Positions 16,514 to 23,429 of a stretch of DNA of 38,115 bases are shown piece by piece. The notes beneath the pieces were generated by a model. It ran no database searches. It had not been told where the DNA came from and worked only from the letters and a program-made list of their open reading frames with translations. A program made the translations under genes and the position numbers. Positions within the stretch are counted from its first letter, which is position 1. Every line of letters begins with the position of its first letter. The stretch covers positions 1-38,115 of the forward strand of contig NZ_JWIB01000061.1 of assembly GCF_000813425.1 (NCBI RefSeq). The letters run 5' to 3'. The stretch comes from Sporosarcina sp. ZBG7A (GTDB lineage Bacteria > Bacillota > Bacilli > Bacillales_A > Planococcaceae).

Positions 16514-17469
16514 TTTTAGCGCATCTACTCGCCGTCACACTCGGATTCTATCTAGACCAGCTCATCGGTGATCCCCCAAACTGGCCACACCCTGTTCGTT
16601 GGCTCGGAACGTATGTCACGAAACTCACAAACTTGCTGAACAAAGGGAGCAAACGCACTGCAAAAGGAGCTGTGCTACTAGTTCTTGTCGTATTGCCGAC
16701 ATTCTTACTGTTTGCAATCTTGACAGTCGCAGCTTATTGGTGGCATCCAGCAGTCGGTGTTGCAACAGAAAGTATATTCATCGCAATCGGGCTCGCCCAA
16801 AAAAGTTTGCGCACCGCAGCGCTCGACGTATCAATGCCCCTTGAAGAAGGCGACATGAAAGAAGCGCGCAAAAAGTTGTCGTGGATCGTAGGAAGAGATA
16901 CGCATGAATTGAACGAATCCGAAGTCACGCGAGGCGTCGTAGAAACGGTCTCAGAAAACATCTCGGATGGCGTCACAGCACCCCTTTTCTTCGCTTTCAT
17001 TCTCGGAGCTCCAGGGTTGTGGTTGTACAAAGCAGTGAATACATTGGACTCGATGGTCGGTTACAAAGATAACCGCTATCGCGAATTCGGAACGGCATCT
17101 GCACGTGCCGACGACGTCCTGAACTACATTCCAGCGAGAATAACAGGCTTTCTCATTGTCATTCTTTCGCCGAATAAAGGAGGCATACCACTTCGCGAGC
17201 GATTCGAAGGCTGGCGAACGGATGCAAAGAAGCACCCGAGTCCGAACAGTGGCTATTTGGAAGCGGCTACCGCATGGCAACTTGGCGTCCAACTTGGTGG
17301 TACAAATATATATAAAGGTATCGCATCTCGCCGACCAAAGTTTGGTCCGAACTTGCAGAAACTCACTGCCATCCATATCAATCAAACACTCGTCCAACTA
17401 AATCGCGCAGCATACGGCGTTTGGGCGCTTGGCATCATCATCGGAGGGATTATCTATGCCATTGCCTAA
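16501..17469 (+). CDS. cbiB: Adenosylcobinamide-phosphate synthase CbiB
   Basis: This 322-residue membrane protein of the CbiB/CobD family attaches (R)-1-aminopropanol phosphate to adenosylcobyric acid. The family signature is clear: LDQLIGDPPNWPHPVRWLG near 18-36, ETVSENISDGVTAPLFF near 150-166, and NTLDSMVGYKDNRYREFG near 180-197. AAGGAGG precedes the ATG at 16501, and the frame upstream of that point lacks a ribosome site. The first 13 nt overlap the end of btuD-cbiZ. It follows CbiZ logically: CbiZ removes the side chain and CbiB rebuilds it. Confidence 0.93.
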   Translation: MEGLILAHLLAVTLGFYLDQLIGDPPNWPHPVRWLGTYVTKLTNLLNKGSKRTAKGAVLLVLVVLPTFLLFAILTVAAYWWHPAVGVATESIFIAIGLAQKSLRTAALDVSMPLEEGDMKEARKKLSWIVGRDTHELNESEVTRGVVETVSENISDGVTAPLFFAFILGAPGLWLYKAVNTLDSMVGYKDNRYREFGTASARADDVLNYIPARITGFLIVILSPNKGGIPLRERFEGWRTDAKKHPSPNSGYLEAATAWQLGVQLGGTNIYKGIASRRPKFGPNLQKLTAIHINQTLVQLNRAAYGVWALGIIIGGIIYAIA

Positions 17470-19114
17470 CCATGGAGCGAACCCGCACAAGCTATACGAA
17501 ACACTGAATCTCAAGCAGCCGTTGGAAGTGCTCGATTTTAGCGAAAACTGTAATCCCGCAGGCCCACCTGAAGCGATTCAAACAGGCTGGAACGAGCTTC
17601 TTCCAAAGATTTCTCGCTATCCGGATCCGAACGGTGAACCGTTCCGCTCAGCAGTCGCAGAGTTTCACGGGATCGGGGATGAGCAACTTGTTCTCGGCAA
17701 TGGAGCTGCAGAAATTCTCTCACTCGTCGCCAATCGATACCGGGGAAAACGAGCTATCCTAGTCCATCCAACATTCTCCGAATACGAAGCAACATTAACC
17801 GCAGCGGGTGCGAGCATTACACATGTCCAAGCGAGCGAAGAAAACGGGTTCGCGTTACCAATTGAAGAACTTATAATCGCAATGGATATAGCGGACGTCC
17901 TATACATATGCACGCCGAACAATCCGACAGGCGTTTTGCCGAACCGAACGGAATTAGACTCGCTCATTCAACATGCGGCTACGGTTTCCTGCGACGTCAT
18001 TTTGGACGAAGCATTCATTGATTGGGTGGATGAAAACTTGTCATTCATTCCGGAAGTCAAGAATTACTCGAATCTGATTGTCGTCCGCTCGATGACGAAA
18101 TTGTACGCCATTCCAGGAATCCGGCTTGGGTATGCGGTCGCACATCCTGATCGTATTGACGCTATCAAACGAAGTGCACCTCATTGGAACATCAACGCGA
18201 TTGCGGCACAGCTCGGGACGATTTGTCTACAGCAAGCAGACTACCGCGAGCGTGCGATCCTGCAAGCAACTGAAGAACGCTTGAAGATGACCAACTTTTT
18301 AACAGCACACGGTTGCAAAGTCATCGACTCTGTCACGAATTTCATCCTATTCAAGCCCCCTGTACATATAGCGGCACAAGATGTTTTCAATAGTCTGCTC
18401 ACACAAGGCATCGTGGTTCGCCATACCGAAAACTTCAAAGGACTTGGTGGACGTTGGCTCCGTATTGGCATGAAATCCGCTAGCGACATGGAGACCTTGC
18501 GTAATACACTAGTACCTCTTTTGGATGAAAAACAGGGCACGCTGACGTTCATTTGTGGAGGGGTACGAAGCGGAAAAAGTGCTTACGCCGAACAGCTTGT
18601 TCGAACGGAAGCAAAACAGACAGATGGCCGGCTCGTATACATCGCTTCCGGCACCGCAACTGACGATGAAATGGCAATGCGGATTGCACGTCATCGGGCA
18701 GATCGAGCTGATGATGGCTGGACAACGATTGAGCAGCCAACTCATCTTGAGCAAGTGTTACCTAACTTACAACCGGACGACCATGTACTCTGGGACTGCG
18801 TAACGACGTGGCTAGGAAACGAAGCATTTGCAGGCTGGGAAACCGGAACGCCCTGTATTTTGAAGCCGGAGTGTATGAATCAGAAGATTACTACGTTGCT
18901 AGATACAATCGAGCGTATCCAAAACCGCACGAACCAACTCGTCATCGTTTCAAACGAAGTGTTCGATGAAGCACTAAAGACAGAGGAAATCACACGTATG
19001 TATACACATACACTTGGTACATTGCACCAAGCAATCGTTGCGAAAGCGGATGCCGCGATTGAAATGGATAGTGGTTTGCCGATTGTTCATAAACAAAGGG
19101 GGGCGCAGTTATGA
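17456..19114 (+). CDS. cobD-cobU: CobD-CobU fusion: threonine-phosphate decarboxylase and adenosylcobinamide kinase/guanylyltransferase
   Basis: This is a 552-residue fusion. Residues 1 to about 355 are a PLP-dependent class I aminotransferase-fold decarboxylase of the CobD (L-threonine-O-3-phosphate decarboxylase) family: FSENCNP near the start, CTPNNPTG, DEAFIDW and the PLP lysine Lys215 in SMTKLYAIPGIRLGY. It supplies aminopropanol phosphate to CbiB. From about 361 a CobU domain follows: P-loop GGVRSGKS near 368-375 and the RIARHRADRADDGWTT segment holding the histidine that is guanylylated in CobU. The canonical GxGIVP and GRxNQ motifs are eroded here (SNEVFDEALKTEE, LGTLHQ). GGAGGG lies before the ATG at 17456; it overlaps cbiB by 14 nt. 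Confidence 0.9.
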   Translation: MPLPNHGANPHKLYETLNLKQPLEVLDFSENCNPAGPPEAIQTGWNELLPKISRYPDPNGEPFRSAVAEFHGIGDEQLVLGNGAAEILSLVANRYRGKRAILVHPTFSEYEATLTAAGASITHVQASEENGFALPIEELIIAMDIADVLYICTPNNPTGVLPNRTELDSLIQHAATVSCDVILDEAFIDWVDENLSFIPEVKNYSNLIVVRSMTKLYAIPGIRLGYAVAHPDRIDAIKRSAPHWNINAIAAQLGTICLQQADYRERAILQATEERLKMTNFLTAHGCKVIDSVTNFILFKPPVHIAAQDVFNSLLTQGIVVRHTENFKGLGGRWLRIGMKSASDMETLRNTLVPLLDEKQGTLTFICGGVRSGKSAYAEQLVRTEAKQTDGRLVYIASGTATDDEMAMRIARHRADRADDGWTTIEQPTHLEQVLPNLQPDDHVLWDCVTTWLGNEAFAGWETGTPCILKPECMNQKITTLLDTIERIQNRTNQLVIVSNEVFDEALKTEEITRMYTHTLGTLHQAIVAKADAAIEMDSGLPIVHKQRGAQL

Positions 19115-19947
19115 AAGGAATCATGGTCATGGGAACCGCTTCAGACGTTGGGAAAAGCCTGGTTTGCACAGCACTATGCCGATTGCTTGCGAACGAAGGC
19201 ATACGTGTTGCGCCGTTTAAGTCCCAGAATTTATCCCCTTATACTGAGCGCGCAATAAACGGAATACCAATCAGCAGGGCGCAATTTATCCAAGCAGAAG
19301 CTGCTCGCACAGAACCAACAGCCGACATGAACCCGATCATCTTACAGCCTGGAGCAGACGGAACTCTGACAGGGACGTTCTGTGGTGAACGCCTTAAACC
19401 CGTTAGTGGCATGGCCTATCGGGATGTGTATTTCAAGCAGGCGATTCAGGCGATTGGACGTTCACTCGATTCTTTAAATGACTCGTTCGAAGCGATTGTT
19501 ATTGAAGGTGCGGGAAGTCCAGTGGAGATGAATTTACTCGCGCGGGACATTGTAAACATGCGGGTTGCCGAACTGGCGGATGTTTCCGTCGTTCTCGTTG
19601 CAGACATCGATCGTGGCGGTGTTTTTGCGTCAATCGTCGGTACCCTCGAATTGCTACAACGATCCGAACGAAATCGTGTGAAGGCGATAATTATTAATAA
19701 ATTCAAAGGTGATCCCGAGGGATTCCAAGAGGGTGTTGAATTTATCGAATCCTACACAGGGATTCCGGTATTGGGAGTACTGCCATACAAACCCGATCAC
19801 GGAATTGCTGAAGAAGATACCCCGAGACCTAAAACACTAGCACCGAGTGGGATAGATCATTATGATGCATGGTCTGAACACGTCCGTCAGCATATCGACT
19901 GGTCATTACTGAAAGGGATTATCGGAGTGGAAGAGGCGTGTCGATGA
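19111..19947 (+). CDS. cobQ: Short CobQ-like protein without amidotransferase domain
   Basis: This 278-residue protein matches the N-terminal ATPase part of cobyric acid synthase CobQ/CbiP: P-loop MGTASDVGKSLV near 7-18, FKSQNLSPY near 36-44, ADIDRGGVFAS near 169-179, INKFKGD near 200-206 and LGVLPYKPDHG near 230-240. Full CobQ is about 500 residues and carries a class I glutamine amidotransferase half with a catalytic cysteine; that half is absent. The last 30 residues (YDAWSEHVRQHIDWSLL) look like the extreme C-terminus of CobQ, as if the amidotransferase had been deleted internally. No frameshift remnant exists, because cobS begins at once. Start and stop overlap both neighbours by ATGA. 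It may be ammonia-dependent, repurposed or non-functional. Confidence 0.8.
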   Translation: MKGIMVMGTASDVGKSLVCTALCRLLANEGIRVAPFKSQNLSPYTERAINGIPISRAQFIQAEAARTEPTADMNPIILQPGADGTLTGTFCGERLKPVSGMAYRDVYFKQAIQAIGRSLDSLNDSFEAIVIEGAGSPVEMNLLARDIVNMRVAELADVSVVLVADIDRGGVFASIVGTLELLQRSERNRVKAIIINKFKGDPEGFQEGVEFIESYTGIPVLGVLPYKPDHGIAEEDTPRPKTLAPSGIDHYDAWSEHVRQHIDWSLLKGIIGVEEACR

Positions 19948-20705
19948 ATGGAATTCTACTAGCACTTCAGTTTTTCACAAGCATTCCGATCCGAAAAGAA
20001 CTGCCGATGGAACGGCGTCATATCACGGCGATGTATGGTGCGTTGCCGTTTGTAGGTGCATTGATTGGCCTTGTAATGACTGCGATTATTCTTCTAAGTG
20101 ACTGGCTTGGATTCGGGTCACTTCTCGCTAGCGTTCTAGCGCTAGTTGTTGGAATTGCTCTCACGGGTGGATTGCATTTGGATGGCGTTGCAGATACGAG
20201 TGATGCTTACTTTTCTTATCGTGATCAAAAACGCCGTCATGAAATTTTGGGTGACCCCCGAATTGGCGCATTCGGTACGCTTGGGTTAATCGTATTCATC
20301 TTCTTAAAGTTCGCGTTACTGCAGGAATTAATTGCAACGAGCCAAGCAAGTGTTTACGTCCTCGTTGCAGTTCCATTTTTCGCACGAAGCGCAATGGTCA
20401 TCTACTTTGTCTCCACCAAACCTGCAAAAGAAAGCGGCATGGCACATTTTTTTCTTGAAAAACTGAACCGCGGTCCGCTCATTAGTTGGACAATTGTGTG
20501 CATGGTGGCAGGGTTAATTGCCATAGGAATTGTTTTGGAGACCACCATTCTGCCGGTGGTTATTGCGAGTGTAATCGGTCTTTCACTCTTGCTGTATCGA
20601 TCGTGGACCGTTCGTAATTTTGGAGGCGTCACAGGTGATTTAAGCGGTGCGTTCATTGAAGGAATGGAGGTTGTGCTATGGATCGCAGTGTTGAGTTCAT
20701 TGTAA
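19944..20705 (+). CDS. cobS: Adenosylcobinamide-GDP ribazoletransferase CobS
   Basis: This 253-residue polytopic membrane enzyme joins adenosylcobinamide-GDP to alpha-ribazole or its phosphate, the step that finishes the nucleotide loop. The hallmark GGLHLDGVADTSDAYFS lies near 74-90, with LGDPRIGAFGTLGL near 103-116 and FGGVTGDLSGAFIE near 227-240. The ATG at 19944 is preferred over the GTG at 19938 because GAGG lies 7 nt before it; it overlaps the cobQ stop. Confidence 0.94.
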   Translation: MNGILLALQFFTSIPIRKELPMERRHITAMYGALPFVGALIGLVMTAIILLSDWLGFGSLLASVLALVVGIALTGGLHLDGVADTSDAYFSYRDQKRRHEILGDPRIGAFGTLGLIVFIFLKFALLQELIATSQASVYVLVAVPFFARSAMVIYFVSTKPAKESGMAHFFLEKLNRGPLISWTIVCMVAGLIAIGIVLETTILPVVIASVIGLSLLLYRSWTVRNFGGVTGDLSGAFIEGMEVVLWIAVLSSL

Positions 20706-21274
20706 TCCGTCACTTGCCGACAGTTGGAAATGGAAAACGACAATACGTTGGGTGGACGGACGAACCGATTGTTCCTGTTGCTGTAAGGCCGTTCGATATC
20801 GAGCATGTCGCAGTTTACGGAAGTGATTTATTGCGGACGAAACAAACGGCGGCATTGCTGTTTCCGAACGCGAACTATTTTGAAGATGCCCGGTTCCGAG
20901 AATGTAATTTTGGTGAATTTGAAGGAAAAACGTATGCACAGCTTGAAAAGAATGATCATTACCGAAGTTGGGTGGAGAATCCGACGACGATTGCACCTCC
21001 TGGAGGAGAATCGTTGAGACAAGTAGAAATGCGAGTACTTGAGGCGTTTCAACAATTGCCTTCAGGTGCGCAACTCATTACGCACGGCGGCCCAATCCGG
21101 CTGTTACTAACACGATTTGCTCCACAACAACGTGAATTCTGGTCATGGTCCGTCCCGCATGGTGCAATCTACAGGTTTCACTGGGATTCAGAGGAACAGT
21201 GGAAGGAGGGACAGCGATGCACATCGTTATCGGTGGATCGGCTAACGGAAAACGGAAATTTGTCCGGGAAATGA
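20678..21274 (+). CDS. cobC: Alpha-ribazole phosphatase-like histidine phosphatase CobC
   Basis: This 198-residue histidine phosphatase contains the catalytic RH in VIRHLPT (Arg11-His12), Arg53 in SDLLRTKQTA, Glu75 in RECNFGEFEG and His136 in ITHGGPIR. In the pathway CobC removes the phosphate from alpha-ribazole phosphate or adenosylcobalamin phosphate. The motif reads RHLPT rather than the common RHGET, which also occurs in some CobC proteins. The gene starts inside cobS (28-nt overlap) behind GGAGG. Its last 58 nt are shared with the next gene in another frame, and its final residues look non-conserved. Confidence 0.85.
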   Translation: MDRSVEFIVIRHLPTVGNGKRQYVGWTDEPIVPVAVRPFDIEHVAVYGSDLLRTKQTAALLFPNANYFEDARFRECNFGEFEGKTYAQLEKNDHYRSWVENPTTIAPPGGESLRQVEMRVLEAFQQLPSGAQLITHGGPIRLLLTRFAPQQREFWSWSVPHGAIYRFHWDSEEQWKEGQRCTSLSVDRLTENGNLSGK

Positions 21275-21609
21275 TGTCTGCAGAAGCTAGATGGTTTGGG
21301 GATGAAACGCCTCTTGAATTGACGCTGTTGAACGAGCTACCTGACCATCAACCGGCTGTAATATGCAACGTCGAAGAGTGGATGGCTACTCAACTTGACG
21401 ATGAAGAAAAAGCCATTCATGATTTACTCAACACCATACTAGGAAAAAACGTAACACTCATCATTACGGACATTGGCAGAGGAATTGTACCGATGGATGC
21501 GCATGAACGAGCACTTCGCGATGCATGCGGCAGGTTGAATCAGCATTTAATGAAAGTGGCAGAGGGAGTCACACGAATTTGGTATGGCATCCCACAAAAA
21601 CTGAAATAA
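21217..21609 (+). CDS. Second, reduced CobU-like protein
   Basis: This 130-residue protein starts at the ATG at 21217 behind GGAGGG; the upstream part of the frame lies inside cobC. The ends resemble CobU: an N-terminal P-loop remnant GGSANGKRKF (residues 6-15, with Arg in place of the usual Ser/Thr) and a C-terminal block ITDIGRGIVPMD followed by RDACGRLNQHLMKVA and a WYGIPQKLK end. The middle of CobU, including the guanylylated histidine segment, is missing. The companion CobU domain fused to CobD has that histidine but lacks the GRGIVP and GRLNQ motifs. It may be a partner subunit or a decaying paralogue. Confidence 0.65.
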   Translation: MHIVIGGSANGKRKFVREMMSAEARWFGDETPLELTLLNELPDHQPAVICNVEEWMATQLDDEEKAIHDLLNTILGKNVTLIITDIGRGIVPMDAHERALRDACGRLNQHLMKVAEGVTRIWYGIPQKLK

Positions 21610-21623
21610 AGGGGAGACTTTTC

Positions 21624-22220
21624 ATGAAAATTTATACGAAAACTGGGGACAAAGGTCAAACGAGTTTAATCGGAGGACGAGTGGACAAAGATAGCTTGCG
21701 CGTCGAAGCCTATGGCACAATCGACGAACTGAATTCATTCATCGGAAAAGCGATGGCGGAACTGGATTTAGAAACGTGTCGAGATATTTTTGACGACCTC
21801 GAAGCGGTTCAGAACGAGTTGTTCGACGGTGGAGGAGATCTCGCGAATGTCATGAAAGAACGCCACTACAAACTATCGGATGAGCCAATCGAAGTGCTCG
21901 AACAACGCATTGACGAACTGATGGAAGAGGCACCGCCACTCGAGAAATTCATCCTACCAGGAGGCACACACGCAGCTGCGTCACTTCATATCTGTAGAAC
22001 AGTCACTCGCCGCGCAGAACGGATTACTGTGACACTTATGAAGAATGAGGAAGACGTACCAGGCACAGTCCAACGTTATTTGAACCGTCTATCGGACTAC
22101 TTATTCGTTGCAGCGCGTATCGTCAACAAGCGAGCAAACGTTTCGGATAATGAATACGTCCGCAGTGCAAAAGTATTCCGTACAGGCGCTAAAGACAAAA
22201 AGGATAATGCAAGCGAATGA
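21624..22220 (+). CDS. pduO: PduO-type corrinoid adenosyltransferase
   Basis: This 198-residue ATP:cob(I)alamin adenosyltransferase of the PduO type (YvqK in B. subtilis) makes the coenzyme form needed by IcmF. It has the N-terminal ATP motif YTKTGDKGQTSLIGG, AYGTIDELNSFIG near 33-45, CRTVTRRAER near 130-139 and YLNRLSDYLFVAARI near 154-168. The ATG at 21624 follows GGGGAG; the frame upstream overlaps the previous gene without a ribosome site. Its stop overlaps the next start (ATGA). Confidence 0.94.
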   Translation: MKIYTKTGDKGQTSLIGGRVDKDSLRVEAYGTIDELNSFIGKAMAELDLETCRDIFDDLEAVQNELFDGGGDLANVMKERHYKLSDEPIEVLEQRIDELMEEAPPLEKFILPGGTHAAASLHICRTVTRRAERITVTLMKNEEDVPGTVQRYLNRLSDYLFVAARIVNKRANVSDNEYVRSAKVFRTGAKDKKDNASE

Positions 22221-22897
22221 CCGCATACCGGAATGCGATTCAGCTCGGTGACTGGATTGTCACAACAGATAATTCTGGAGGCATCGGTGAGAAAACGGAT
22301 GACCTCGTTGCTGTTCCAGACCGGATCACCGCGCGTTTCGCAACCCGCGTCGCCCTACTCGAACAGTGGGCGGCGGGTGCGGAACCAGAGGCGGTGTTGC
22401 TTCATAATTTCAGTGGAGACGCGAGTTGGGACCGGTATTGTGATGGGATTCGTGACGTGTTCGATGAAATTGGTGTAGTGGCGCCGCCAATCAGTGGTAG
22501 CAGTGAAACGAATATGTCGCTTCGTCAATCCGCTGTTGCGATAACGTTGATGGGCAAACAGACTTGCGAATCTAATGTTTTAGACGGAATCTGGTATACA
22601 TATGGAACGCCCCTAGTAGGTGAAGAGGTCCTCACAAGGGAATCTGAAATCGCTTCACTTGCCAAACTCGAAAAAGCGCGTCGTAATGGACTCATCCAAC
22701 GAATTTGGCCAGTTGGTTCGAACGGGATTTTGGCGGAATGGCAAGTGGTTACGGGAGACACGACTTGCGAGATGGCCAATCCACTCGACGTAACTTGTTC
22801 AGCCGGCCCCTCAACGGTTGTTCTTCTGCAAATCGATCCATCCCAACTTGCAGAAGCTAACCATATCTTGGGTACATCGCTACGTGCTTTGGCATGA
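22217..22897 (+). CDS. cblS: PurM/ThiL-like kinase, probable alpha-ribazole kinase (CblS-like)
   Basis: This 226-residue protein is translationally coupled to pduO. The pattern TTDNSGGIGEKTDDLV (about 16-31), ARFATRVALLEQWAAGA (about 39-55) and GSSETNM...ITLMGK (about 94-113) resembles the ATP-grasping PurM/SelD/ThiL superfamily. CblS of Listeria and Geobacillus phosphorylates alpha-ribazole and is described, as far as I recall, as AIR-synthase-like. No cobT is present in the operon, so an alpha-ribazole kinase would fit the salvage logic. The partner transporter CblT is not in this window. Assignment to CblS is inference from fold pattern and context. Confidence 0.6.
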   Translation: MTAYRNAIQLGDWIVTTDNSGGIGEKTDDLVAVPDRITARFATRVALLEQWAAGAEPEAVLLHNFSGDASWDRYCDGIRDVFDEIGVVAPPISGSSETNMSLRQSAVAITLMGKQTCESNVLDGIWYTYGTPLVGEEVLTRESEIASLAKLEKARRNGLIQRIWPVGSNGILAEWQVVTGDTTCEMANPLDVTCSAGPSTVVLLQIDPSQLAEANHILGTSLRALA

Positions 22898-22976
22898 TAT
22901 CTAGAGTGCTCAATCCGTTGGGTGCTCTTGCATTAATGCGTTCCCTAGCAGAATTCATTGCCATCAAACTTCAGTT

Positions 22977-23008
22977 CAAGAGATTGATTGGTAGCGCTTC
23001 GCTTGTTT
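22977..23008 (-). repeat. Dispersed GCGAAGCGC element, copy 3 (reverse)
   Basis: The minus strand reads AAACAAGCGAAGCGCTACC then AATCAATCTCTTG. The first 15 bases equal the start of the 50-nt elements at 12281 and 12476. It precedes array A6 by about 40 nt. Confidence 0.7.
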
Positions 23009-23050
23009 AGTGCGGGTTTGTGCTCCCGTGTTCGTTCAAATATTGGGTTG

Positions 23051-23230
23051 CGCTCAAGATATAGAAGAATGTGCTCATAAATCCCGAATAGTGATCATAA
23101 ACTCTAGAAAGTGCTCATAAAACTTCAAAAGTGATCATAAACACAAGATAGTGATCATAAACCCTGCAAAGTGATCATAAACTCCAAAAAATGCTCATAA
23201 ATCTCGAAAAGTGCTCATAATCTTCAACTC
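23051..23230 (+). repeat. Tandem array A6, family 1, eight half-units at exactly 20 nt
   Basis: GTGCTCATAA or GTGATCATAA (one ATGCTCATAA) starts at 23071, 23091, 23111, 23131, 23151, 23171, 23191 and 23211, with no spacing error. The variable base runs C A C A A A C C, so alternation is broken here. The rest of the 532-nt gap between the kinase gene and fadF contains the dispersed element and the fadF promoter. Confidence 0.95.
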
Positions 23231-23317
23231 CCACGAACGATACTCAGTGCAATCCACTCACGAATCCCCAAACAAATGATTACTTCATCAGAATTCACCA
23301 GCATTTCAAAATTTTCA

Positions 23318-23347
23318 TTGACTGAATGCTCATTCATATCTTAAACT
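23318..23347 (+). promoter_or_regulatory. fadF promoter overlapped by a FadR-type operator
   Basis: TTGACT (23318-23323) and TAAACT (23342-23347) are 18 nt apart. The 18-mer TGACTGAATGCTCATTCA (23319-23336) aligns with the B. subtilis FadR box (TGAATGANTANTCATTCA) with two mismatches and an exact right half. It covers the -35 box and spacer, where a repressor would block RNA polymerase and acyl-CoA would relieve it. Confidence 0.6.
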
Positions 23348-23429
23348 AGTAAATAACGCATCGACAAATTGCCTCAATTCGTCTAGACTAGTAAGAACAT
23401 TCACTACATACAAAAAAGGGGAGGACAAC

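Noticed and set aside
19940..20000. Frameshifted remainder of CobQ downstream
   Set aside because: cobS begins within the cobQ stop codon and is complete; no amidotransferase motif is found in the other frames.
22898..22945. Terminator after the PurM-like kinase gene
   Set aside because: AGAGTGCTCAA / TTGGGTGCTCT can pair only with several G-U pairs and has no T-run, so it was left out as a feature.
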